NCBI GenBank assembly: GCA_050010595.1
Contig: JBEKKS010000018.1
Span: 1 to 49,948 of the forward strand
Reading direction: 5' to 3'
DNA from: Palsa-513 sp050010595
GTDB lineage: Bacteria; Actinomycetota; Thermoleophilia; Solirubrobacterales; Solirubrobacteraceae
Length of the DNA: 49,948 bases
The notes under the pieces are model-generated. The model did no database searches, was not told the DNA's origin, and saw only the letters and a program-made list of their open reading frames with translations. Positions within the stretch are counted from its first letter, which is position 1, and every line of letters begins with the position of its first letter. A program made the translations under genes and the position numbers. This document shows positions 43,312 to 49,948 of this stretch, one piece after another.

Positions 43312-44124
43312 TTAGCCGCCGGCCTTGACGGCCAGCTCGTTCCAGTGCTCCCAGAGCTCGAGCCGCTGGCTGTAGCGCTCCTTGATGATCGGCAGTGCCT
43401 GGGCGCCGAACAGGACGCGCAGCGGCGGGTCGGGGGAGTCGACGATCTCGAGGATCGCCTCGCGCGTCGCCTCAGAGCTCGCGTTCGGCGTCGCGCCGCC
43501 GCGGCGCCGGCGCTCCCAGATATCCTCGTAGATGTCCATGTGCTCGGCGTGGACCGCCGCGCTTCCGGCCCAGTCGGTGTCAAAGCTCTGCGGCTCGAGC
43601 AGCGTGACATGGACGCCGAACGGCGCGAGCTCGGCCGCCAGCGCCTCGCTGAAGCCTTCTAGTGCCCACTTCGAGGCGTTGTACAGGCCGAGACCGGGAA
43701 ATGACGCGAGGCCGCCGATGCTCGAGACCTGGATGATGTGGCCGGCGCGCTGCTCGCGCAGGATCGGCACTGCGGCCTGCGTGACCCACAGCGCACCGAA
43801 CAGGTTCGTCTCGATCTGAGCCCGCGCCTGCTCCTCGCTGACCTCCTCGATCGTCCCGAACAGTCCGTAGCCGGCGTTGTTGACGACGACATCCAGCCGG
43901 CCAAAGTGCTCGTGCGCCTGCTTGACGGCTTCGAAGTCGGCTGCGCGATCGTTCACGTCGAGTGCGAGCGGCAGGACGCGCTCGCCGTAGGTGGCCACGA
44001 GATCGCTCAGCGTGTCGGGGCTACGGGCGGTCGCGGCGACGCTGTCACCGCGCTCGAGGGCGGCCTCCGTCCAGTGGCGCCCGAAGCCGCGCGAGCTACC
44101 CGTGATGAACCAGACCTTCGCCAT
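43312..44124 (-). CDS. Short-chain dehydrogenase/reductase
   Basis: 270 residues. Classical SDR: the cofactor motif TGSSRGFGRHW at 8-18, LDVND, NNAGYGLFG, the catalytic Ser in QVSSIGG, and the catalytic Tyr-Lys in YNASK. An NADP preference is possible because basic residues follow the first Gly motif (ATARSPDTL), but this is weak. Substrate unknown. It lies 13 bases downstream of the histidine kinase on the same strand and may be the last gene of that operon. Confidence 0.93.
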   Translation of the reverse strand: MAKVWFITGSSRGFGRHWTEAALERGDSVAATARSPDTLSDLVATYGERVLPLALDVNDRAADFEAVKQAHEHFGRLDVVVNNAGYGLFGTIEEVSEEQARAQIETNLFGALWVTQAAVPILREQRAGHIIQVSSIGGLASFPGLGLYNASKWALEGFSEALAAELAPFGVHVTLLEPQSFDTDWAGSAAVHAEHMDIYEDIWERRRRGGATPNASSEATREAILEIVDSPDPPLRVLFGAQALPIIKERYSQRLELWEHWNELAVKAGG

Positions 44125-44137
44125 CTCCGACAGTCTG

Positions 44138-45553
44138 TCAGCTCAGCACCGGCATCCGCAGGCGCACGACCGTGCCGCCTCCTGGAGCTGCGCTCGCGCT
44201 GACGGTGCCCGAGTGGCGCTCCACAACCTGGCGGACGATGGCGAGTCCGAGACCGCTCCCGGGCAGCGCGCGCGAGCCGGCGCCGCGAAAGAAGCGGTCG
44301 AACACGTGCGGCAACTCCTCCGGATCGATCCCCGGCCCGTGGTCGCGGATCGCGAGCTCGCCGTCGTGCAATCGGACCTCGATCGGCTCGTCGGTCCCGG
44401 CGTACTTGACCGCGTTCTCGAGCAGGTTGCTGACAGCGCGCCCCAGGCGTGAGGGGACCGCGCTGACGAGCGTCTCCTCGAGCTCGACGTCGAAGCTGGC
44501 CTGCGGCGCGAAGAGCTGCACGCGCTCGACGCTTTCACGGACGAGGACGTCGAGACGCACTTCCTCGAGCGGCTCTGCCGCGATCTGATCCTCGCGCGCT
44601 AGCTCGATCAGGTCGCTGACGAGTCCCGAGAGCCCTTCGAGCTGTCCGACGACATCGTGGATCAGCCGCTCGCGCTCGTCAGGGGCGAGATCGTCCGCGT
44701 GCTCGAGGATCTCGATGTTCGTGCGCAGGCTCGTGACCGGCGTACGCAACTCGTGCGACGCATCGGCGATCAGCTGGCGTTGCGCGCGCGCTGAGACATC
44801 GAGCGCCGCGAGCATCGCGTTGAAGCTGTGCGCGAGGCTGCCGAGCTCATCGCGCCGGCTGTCCTCGATCCGCGCGGCGAGGTCTGTCGTCGCGGCGACG
44901 TGCTCGGCGGCCGCGGTCAGGCGCCGCACCGGCGCGAGCGTCGTGCGCGCGACGAACCAGCCAAGCAGCGCGGCGAGCGCGATGCCGGCCGCAGCGACCA
45001 GCAGCAGGATCACGCGCAGCTGGGAGAGCGTCGCATCCTGCTGGCTCAGCGACCGCTCGATCACGACCGCGACGCCCGGAACGACACCCGCCGCGAGGAC
45101 GCGGTATGGACCGCCGCGCCGCTGGACAGTGAAGATCGTCGTCCCCTTGCCCGAGCTCGCGAGATCGGCAAGCTCGTCGGTCGTTACCGGCGCCTCGGCG
45201 GCGCTTACGCCGCGCGCGCGCAGGACGGTGCCGTTGGAGAGGACGGCTTCGACGACGCCCGGTTGCCCGAAGCGGTTGGGGACTGTGTCCAGCAGCAGCC
45301 GGATCCGTTGATCGCGTGTCAGGACGCGTCGGGTCCGACGTGCGCGCGTGCGCCCAGCAGTGCCGCTTCCGGGTCGGTGCGTGAAATGCCCGCTGACGAG
45401 CGTCTGCGTTCCGCTGAGCGATGTCCGCAGCGACTTGTCAACCGTCGAGCGAAGCTCCTGGCGGACGCTGAGATAGCTCGCGAGCGCGGCGAGTATCACC
45501 GCGACAGCGACGGCCGACGCGGCGGCGACGGCGACGCGACGCTCGAATCTCAT
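44138..45553 (-). CDS. Membrane sensor histidine kinase, MprB-like
   Basis: 471 residues. TM1 at about 8-28, an extracellular sensor of about 140 residues with a basic patch, TM2 at about 178-202, HAMP (about 203-255), and HisKA with the phosphorylated His267 (DASHELRTPVTSLRTN). The ATPase domain shows the N box NLLENAVKYA, G1 DHGPGI, F box and G2 GSGLGLAI. It will phosphorylate the response regulator encoded just upstream. Its ATG overlaps the regulator stop by four bases (ATGA). Confidence 0.95.
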   Translation of the reverse strand: MRFERRVAVAAASAVAVAVILAALASYLSVRQELRSTVDKSLRTSLSGTQTLVSGHFTHRPGSGTAGRTRARRTRRVLTRDQRIRLLLDTVPNRFGQPGVVEAVLSNGTVLRARGVSAAEAPVTTDELADLASSGKGTTIFTVQRRGGPYRVLAAGVVPGVAVVIERSLSQQDATLSQLRVILLLVAAAGIALAALLGWFVARTTLAPVRRLTAAAEHVAATTDLAARIEDSRRDELGSLAHSFNAMLAALDVSARAQRQLIADASHELRTPVTSLRTNIEILEHADDLAPDERERLIHDVVGQLEGLSGLVSDLIELAREDQIAAEPLEEVRLDVLVRESVERVQLFAPQASFDVELEETLVSAVPSRLGRAVSNLLENAVKYAGTDEPIEVRLHDGELAIRDHGPGIDPEELPHVFDRFFRGAGSRALPGSGLGLAIVRQVVERHSGTVSASAAPGGGTVVRLRMPVLS

Positions 45554-46239
45554 GATGCTCGCAGGATGTAGCCGACCCCGCGCACGGTGTGAAGGACGCG
45601 CGTCTCGCCGCCCGCCTCGGTCTTGCGGCGCAGATAGCCCATGTAGACGCCGAGCGTGTTCGACGCGGCGCCGAAGTCGTAGCCCCAGACGTTCTCGAAG
45701 ATCGCCGAGCGCGTCAGCACCTGGCGGGGATGGCGCATGAACAGCTCGAGCAACGAGAACTCGGTTCGCGTCAGGTCAAGGCGCCGGTCGCCACGATGGA
45801 CCTCGTGTGCGAGCGCATCGAGCGTCATGTCCTCGAAGCTCAGTACCTTCGGGCTCTCGTCATCCTCGCCATGGCGGCGCAACAGCGCCCGCACGCGTGC
45901 CAGCAGCTCGCGCAGCGCGAATGGCTTGACCAGATAGTCGTCGGCCCCCGCGTCAAGCCCCGCGACGCGGTCGTCGATCGCGTCGCGCGCCGTGAGCATC
46001 AGGATCGGGCTGCTGTCACCGCTCGCGCGGATCCGCCGGCAGACCTCGAGTCCTGAGAGCCCGGGCATCATCACGTCGAGCACGACCGCGTCAAAACGCC
46101 CGGCCGCGAGCGCGTCAAGTGCAGCACTCCCGTCACCGGCCAGCTCGACCTCGTAGCGCTCGAGTGCAAACGCGCGCGAGAGCGCCTGGCGCACTGCGGG
46201 CTCGTCGTCGACGACGAGAATCCTCGGTCCGTCGCTCAT
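45550..46239 (-). CDS. OmpR-family response regulator, MprA-like
   Basis: 229 residues from the ATG at 46239, chosen since the receiver begins GPRILVVDDEPAVRQ. Receiver phosphorylation site Asp55 (VVLDVMMPG), the conserved Thr (LTARD) and Lys (YLVKPF) are present. The C-terminal winged helix has LTRTEFSLLELFMRHPRQVLTR and VHTVRGVGY-like closing HTVRGVGYILRAS. Its ATG overlaps the stop of the upstream membrane protein as ATGA. Three 11-bp direct repeats about 100 bases upstream are a likely binding site for this regulator. Confidence 0.95.
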   Translation of the reverse strand: MSDGPRILVVDDEPAVRQALSRAFALERYEVELAGDGSAALDALAAGRFDAVVLDVMMPGLSGLEVCRRIRASGDSSPILMLTARDAIDDRVAGLDAGADDYLVKPFALRELLARVRALLRRHGEDDESPKVLSFEDMTLDALAHEVHRGDRRLDLTRTEFSLLELFMRHPRQVLTRSAIFENVWGYDFGAASNTLGVYMGYLRRKTEAGGETRVLHTVRGVGYILRAS

Positions 46240-48254
46240 CGTCTGGTTCTTGCTTGGAGGACGCGACCGACCCCGCCGCGGAAATTGGGCGGGTCCGGCC
46301 GGGGGATGCCGGACCCGGGCCTCAGTGTCACCCGCGCCGGTAAGCATGCGGTAAGAACGCTGTAAAGAGCGGCGCCTGACCGCTCACGCCCGCCTTTCGG
46401 GGCCCCGTGGAGGTAGGCGAGAGCGCAGCCGGCGGCGACGCAACCGATCAGCAGCACGCGCGGGCCGCTGTCGGCGGCAAGCGAGCCGAGGATCGAGCCG
46501 CTGAGCGCCCCGGCGAAGAGCGCGCCCCACGCGTTCGCGCCACCGGCCGGCGCGAGCACCCGCTCGCGCCGACGGGTCAAGACGGCCGCGAGCACGGCGC
46601 AGAGCGCTACCGCCGCCGCCACTGGGCCTTCGGTCAGCGTGTCCCAACCCTCGCTGGCTCGCCGGCGCAGCACCTCGAGCACGGCGCCGGCCGAGCGCGC
46701 ATGCAGGATCTGACTCGTCAGCTGGGCGCCGCCGCCGAGCGCCAGATCGAGCGCCGCGACGAGGCCAAGCGCAACGAGCAGAGCGGCCGCGGCAAGCGCA
46801 ACGTGCCCGGCACGCAGCGCCCCCGGCAACAGTGTCAGCGCCGCGCCGGCCGTCGCACCGCCAACCGTGAAGATCGCGCCGACATTCGCACCGCCGCGAC
46901 CCCAGGCCAGGATCCCGGTCAACAGGCCACCGCAGACGATGACGGCCGCGATCTCGCGCCGCCCCGCGGCGCGTTGGGGAATGCCGGCGGCCAGGGCGAC
47001 GAGCAGCTCGACTGCGAGCACGGCAACGAGCTCGTTGCCGGCGCCGAAGAACCGCTCGGCGGAGATCGGGTCTGAGCCGAGCAGCGAGCGCTCGACCAGT
47101 CCCGAGCCGGCGAGCAGATCGATCGAGTAGAGCGCCAGGCACGCAACGGCCGGAACGGCGGCGGCGCGCGGCCAGCGCACGAGGCTGTCCGTCGCGTAGG
47201 CGAGCGCGAGCGCGCCACCGACCACGAGGAGCGCCTCGACCGCCGCGCTCGGTGCGAGCGCCGCGCCGGCAAGGACGGTGACGGGCGACCACAGCGCCGC
47301 GAGGCCACCGAGCCGCAACGTGTCGCGCCCGCCGCGCACCACAGCGAGCACCAGCAGGGCTGCCAGGAACGTCAGGAGGACGATGGCTCGGCGCGAGGCG
47401 ATGGCGGCGAGCCGGTCGGCGAAGCCGGCGAGCTGGCCGGCGCTGCGCGCGGGCGCGAGTGTCACGGCCTGGCCGGTCATCGCGCTCGGCTGCGCCAGAT
47501 CCAGCCAGCGCAGGATCGTCGGCGCGAGATCGCCGGCCGCGACCAGCCCGGCGGTCCGGGTCGCCGGCGAGCTCAGCGACGCGCGCGCCCCAAGCCCATC
47601 AGCCCCGAGCGCGAGCAGCAGTGAGTCACCCGTCCCGTCCGGTGGCCGCTCGAGTGCGAGCAGCAGCTCGCCCCGCCGCCGGCCCGCGGCAAGCAGGCGC
47701 AGCTGGCTGGGGCTCGTGAGGTCCACCACGACGAGCCGGTGCTCGCGCGAGAGCTCGATCGCGCGCGCAGTCAGCGTCGCGTTCGCGCCAAGCGAGATCG
47801 CGGCGATGCGACCGCTAGGGGTGGCGGCAAGCACAGCGTCGGCACCGGGCGCGACGGCCGCGTAACCGGCGCCACCCGGCACGCTGCCAGCGAGTAGCCC
47901 GGGCTCGTTCGCGGCTTGCAGGCCGTGGGCACGGGCGACGCTCGCCGACCAGCTGGAGATGCGTCCACGCAACAGCGTGAACGCTCCTGCGTAACCGAGC
48001 CCCCGAACCTGCGCCCCCTGCGTCACGTCGAGCAGCGTCTGCTCCTCGCTGTAGCCCCCAACGCTCGCGGTCATCAGTCCGAGCTCGTCGAGTCCAGCCG
48101 CCTCGAAGTGCGCGAGCTGCGTGCCGACGGCGCCGCTCGCGGGCACGATCGCCAAGATCACGCGCTGCTCGGCGCGTACCGCGGCCATCGCCGGTGCCGC
48201 CGAGACGATGAGCACCGCAGCCGCGAGCGTGAGCGCGACGCGGCCGCGAATCAT
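46236..48254 (-). CDS. Large membrane protein with an extracellular phosphatase-like N-domain
   Basis: 672 residues. A signal peptide (1-24) leads to an exported domain of about 260 residues. Its end, TRTAGLVAAGDLAPTILRWL followed by PSAMTGQ, resembles the last part of alkaline-phosphatase-superfamily domains (TRxxGLVxxxDxxPTxL). The metal-binding residues of an active phosphatase were not identified, so it may be degenerate. About ten TM helices follow (290-600). The last 60 residues are low complexity and overlap the regulator promoter region. The ATG overlaps the lipoprotein stop (ATGA) and the TGA overlaps the regulator ATG, so this links lipoprotein to two-component genes. It may be the signal receptor or target. 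Confidence 0.8.
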   Translation of the reverse strand: MIRGRVALTLAAAVLIVSAAPAMAAVRAEQRVILAIVPASGAVGTQLAHFEAAGLDELGLMTASVGGYSEEQTLLDVTQGAQVRGLGYAGAFTLLRGRISSWSASVARAHGLQAANEPGLLAGSVPGGAGYAAVAPGADAVLAATPSGRIAAISLGANATLTARAIELSREHRLVVVDLTSPSQLRLLAAGRRRGELLLALERPPDGTGDSLLLALGADGLGARASLSSPATRTAGLVAAGDLAPTILRWLDLAQPSAMTGQAVTLAPARSAGQLAGFADRLAAIASRRAIVLLTFLAALLVLAVVRGGRDTLRLGGLAALWSPVTVLAGAALAPSAAVEALLVVGGALALAYATDSLVRWPRAAAVPAVACLALYSIDLLAGSGLVERSLLGSDPISAERFFGAGNELVAVLAVELLVALAAGIPQRAAGRREIAAVIVCGGLLTGILAWGRGGANVGAIFTVGGATAGAALTLLPGALRAGHVALAAAALLVALGLVAALDLALGGGAQLTSQILHARSAGAVLEVLRRRASEGWDTLTEGPVAAAVALCAVLAAVLTRRRERVLAPAGGANAWGALFAGALSGSILGSLAADSGPRVLLIGCVAAGCALAYLHGAPKGGRERSGAALYSVLTACLPARVTLRPGSGIPRPDPPNFRGGVGRVLQARTRR
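46339..46371 (-). promoter_or_regulatory. Three tandem 11-bp direct repeats, candidate response-regulator box
   Basis: On the plus strand GTAA occurs at 46340, 46351 and 46362, exactly 11 bp apart, in units GGTAAGCATGC, GGTAAGAACGC and TGTAAAGAGCG. OmpR/PhoB-type regulators bind head-to-tail repeats of this pitch. The site lies inside the 3' end of the upstream membrane-protein gene, about 100 bases before the regulator start codon; read on the minus strand the half-site is TTAC. Confidence 0.6.
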
Positions 48255-48892
48255 TGCGTGACGCCGGTGTTCGGCTGAAGATCGCCGGGCGGTGAGATCG
48301 TGGCAGTCCCGGTGTCCCCGGTCGACTGGCCCTCCTTGGCGAGCTGCTCATAGGAGACGCCCGGCTTGAATTGCGGCGCGATGAACGCGGGCCAGCCTGC
48401 CGTGGCGGGCCGGTTGAATGGCTCGAGGTGAGCGAGCGCCTCGCGCGTGATCTTCGGCGTCGCACCGAGCACGTCAACCGACATCTCATCCGTGTAGAGC
48501 TCGATCTCATCGCCGCCCGGGAAGATCACAGCCGGCACGCCACGCAGTCGCACGCTCTTGTAGTTGCCGAGCGATACGTTCGAGTGCGGGACGTAGAGGA
48601 CCGTCGTTATCTGCAGTGGCAGCGTGCAGCCACCTAGCGCGCTCAGGCTCTTGTGCTCGCAGTTTCCGTAGTAGAGCGTGACGCCGTAGTGCGGGTTGTA
48701 ATCGCCCATCCCATCCGCCTGGACGAGCGGTATCCCGTCCATGCTCTTCCCGGCCCAGTAGACCGTGTACAGGTCAAACGAGCGAGCGTACGCCAGCTGG
48801 TCAGCGGAGATCGGCGGCGCACCCCCGGTCGCGCAGCCGGCAAGGACGGCGCCGACAGCGAGCGTTGCGACGATTACGAGAGCCCGTCTCAC
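48251..48892 (-). CDS. Lipoprotein of unknown function
   Basis: 213 residues from a GTG. A lipoprotein signal is clear: basic start, hydrophobic core, lipobox LAGC with Cys20, then an anchored mature part. The body has no recognised domain. Features are a Tyr/Asp-rich segment (YNPHYGVTLYYGNCEHKS), further Cys (GGCTL), and an Asp/Glu-rich strand (GDEIELYTDEMSVDVLG). It is first in an operon with the membrane protein, response regulator and histidine kinase. A GATAAT element (48904-48899) lies six bases before the GTG, so the operon mRNA is probably leaderless. Confidence 0.82.
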   Translation of the reverse strand: MRRALVIVATLAVGAVLAGCATGGAPPISADQLAYARSFDLYTVYWAGKSMDGIPLVQADGMGDYNPHYGVTLYYGNCEHKSLSALGGCTLPLQITTVLYVPHSNVSLGNYKSVRLRGVPAVIFPGGDEIELYTDEMSVDVLGATPKITREALAHLEPFNRPATAGWPAFIAPQFKPGVSYEQLAKEGQSTGDTGTATISPPGDLQPNTGVTQ

Positions 48893-48935
48893 GGGCGCAT
48901 TATCGTCGGCGCGCCCGCCGGTGCAGCCGAGGCGC

Positions 48936-49244
48936 TCAGGCGGGGATGCGTCCGCGCGCGGACCTGATCGGCCCGACGTCCCCGTGCGACGGCGACGAGG
49001 GCGGACCGCCGCGCCGTCCTACCTCCGTGCGCTCGCGCCGTCGCGCAGCCACCGCGTGCACGCCGTTGCGGACAAGGCCCGCAAGCGTCACACCAAGCAG
49101 CCCCGCCAGGGCGACCCCGGCAGGCACCAGCAGGATGCCCGCGATCATGCCGATCGTGCTGTGCCCGGCGCTCGACGCCCATTGATAGACGCCCCAGTCG
49201 ATCCCGGTCACTGCTGCTGTCGCCCCCACGGCTCTGAGTGCCAC
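48936..49244 (-). CDS. Small two-helix membrane protein
   Basis: 102 residues from the GTG at 49244; the frame continues upstream into the tRNA-Gly but that part is artefact. Two hydrophobic segments are visible, the second strong (STIGMIAGILLVPAGVALAGLLGVTLAGLV), then a basic cluster (AARRRERTEVGRRGG) and a Ser/Arg-rich tail. TAGGAT upstream may be a -10 element. No family recognised. Confidence 0.5.
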   Translation of the reverse strand: MALRAVGATAAVTGIDWGVYQWASSAGHSTIGMIAGILLVPAGVALAGLLGVTLAGLVRNGVHAVAARRRERTEVGRRGGPPSSPSHGDVGPIRSARGRIPA

Positions 49245-49331
49245 GAGAATGATCCTACCGCGCACCTGCGACGCAACAAAGCCCGGAAAACCACTGCTCG
49301 CCATCGCAGCCAGTTCGGCGTGACCCCCGAG

Positions 49332-49402
49332 AGCGGCGGACGGGAATCGAACCCGCGTCATCGCCTTGGAAGGGCGAGGCTCTACCGTTGAGCTACCACC
49401 GC
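49332..49402 (-). tRNA. tRNA-Gly (TCC anticodon)
   Basis: 71 bases. Acceptor GCGGTGG pairs with CCGCCGC (one T-G). The D-arm (TAGCTCAACGGTAGAGC), the anticodon stem TCGCC/GGCGA with loop CTTCCAA (anticodon TCC), and the T-arm with GGTTCGATTCC are present. The discriminator is T and CCA is not encoded. Confidence 0.95.
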
Positions 49403-49520
49403 AAAGGCGGACCGACCCGGACCGCCGCCACGAAGTTTGCCCCAACCGGCGCTCCAACGACAACCCGCACTCGCGAGCGCCGCGCAGACCCCGATCCCCC
49501 GCCGTAGAATCGAACGACCA

Positions 49521-49594
49521 CGGGGAGTGGCGCAGTCTGGTAGCGCACCCGGCTGGGGGCCGGGCGGTCGCAGGTTCAAATCCTGTCTCCCCGA
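49521..49594 (+). tRNA. tRNA-Pro (GGG anticodon)
   Basis: 74 bases. It begins CGGGGAG and ends in the matching CTCCCCG with discriminator A. The D-arm is TGGCGCAGTCTGGTAGCGCA; the anticodon stem CCCGG/CCGGG holds loop CTGGGGG (anticodon GGG); the T-arm contains GGTTCAAATCC. CCA is not encoded. Confidence 0.95.
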
Positions 49595-49948
49595 TACGCT
49601 TATTTGTGTCTCATTTCTCGCACAGCCCGCGAGGGCGTCCGCGCTGTTGCCGAGTGCCGGTCCAATGCCAGGGCTCTCCAATGGCGTTCGCCCAGCGGCC
49701 CTGCTCCGGACAGCCCGCGGCGCGCCTGTCGTCGCACTCGACGCTAAGTCACAGCGACGCAGCTCGGTGCGATCTGTCGCGAACGCCGATACGCCGTTAC
49801 CACCGCTGGACCGACGTTTGCCGGTCACTTCTCGAACTCGACGCTCGAAACCGCAGGACGATGACGGCACTGACCGACCATCAAGCCAGCTCTTTGCCGA
49901 AGTGCTCTCCGCGACGCGCATGTTGACCTCAATCCCCATCAGGTTGAT
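49595..49948. other. 354 bases after tRNA-Pro, no supported gene
   Basis: This stretch is less GC-rich than the rest and holds no ribosome site or recognisable domain in any frame. One plus-strand frame stays open from about 49666 to the window edge, but its translation shows no pattern. A tRNA 3' end followed by such DNA is where integrated elements often begin, though nothing here proves one. Confidence 0.4.

Noticed and set aside
48765..49391. A plus-strand frame ending ESGGRESNPRHRLGRARLYR.
   Set aside because: The end is the antisense of tRNA-Gly and the rest is antisense to the lipoprotein and small membrane genes.
49382..49939. A 185-residue minus-strand frame containing GRQDLNLRPPGPQPGALP.
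   Set aside because: That string is the antisense translation of the tRNA-Pro, a familiar false protein; the rest has no domain or ribosome site.
49595..49948. Possible start of an integrated element after tRNA-Pro.
   Set aside because: No repeat of the tRNA 3' end, integrase or other element gene can be seen before the window ends.

Overview
The window is about 50 kb of high-GC DNA with dense, mostly ATG/GTG-started genes, many 1- to 4-base start/stop overlaps, and several promoters whose -10 box lies so close to the start codon that the mRNA is probably leaderless. An actinobacterial integration-host-factor-like protein, DUF2277, a COG4280 membrane protein, a DrrA/DrrB-type exporter, an MprA/MprB-like two-component pair and many secreted Ig-like/NHL/FecR-like proteins point to an actinobacterium. 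The C-terminal FecR-like module at 6286-8508 resembles secreted proteins I recall from the Thermoleophilia (Solirubrobacterales). This is an inference from protein style, not from a marker-gene tree. I see no insertion sequence, phage module or CRISPR array.

Layout. 1-5.9 kb: two very large secreted surface proteins on the minus strand, a giant MBG-repeat protein cut by the window edge and a parallel beta-helix protein. 6.3-12.3 kb: a translationally coupled plus-strand cassette of an exported NHL/Ig/FecR-like protein, a CHASE2 class III nucleotide cyclase, and an MFS permease carrying two cyclic-nucleotide-binding domains. It looks like a complete signal-to-transport circuit and is the most interesting system here. 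12.3-19.1 kb: a DUF4352-like secreted protein, an orphan soluble chemotaxis-type receptor, an ABC exporter operon facing a MarR regulator, a COG4280 membrane protein with a tiny membrane partner, and DUF2277. 19.1-28.4 kb: a gene remnant, exonuclease III, a fatty acid desaturase, DUF302, small membrane and stress-type proteins, an 18-residue-repeat protein, a CYTH protein, three secreted proteins of unknown role, an IHF-like protein and a DUF2007-like protein.

28.5-41.2 kb is mostly core genome: tRNA-Ala, a DHA2 drug exporter with two operators, a probable pseudo-hydrolase, leuS, two paralogous membrane proteins, holA, rpsT, murJ, a PIN/HTH toxin-antitoxin pair, a HAD phosphatase, an HD-domain protein and lepA. 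41.2-49.9 kb holds a low-molecular-weight tyrosine phosphatase, a secreted Ig-like protein, an SDR, a lipoprotein - membrane protein - response regulator - histidine kinase operon in which every junction overlaps, a small membrane protein, tRNA-Gly and tRNA-Pro.

How the parts work together: the window is rich in envelope sensing and transport. The cyclase cassette, the MarR/ABC unit, the operator-controlled DHA2 exporter and the overlapping two-component operon each pair a sensor or regulator with a membrane output. All functional calls are from motif reading by eye; none was checked by database search.
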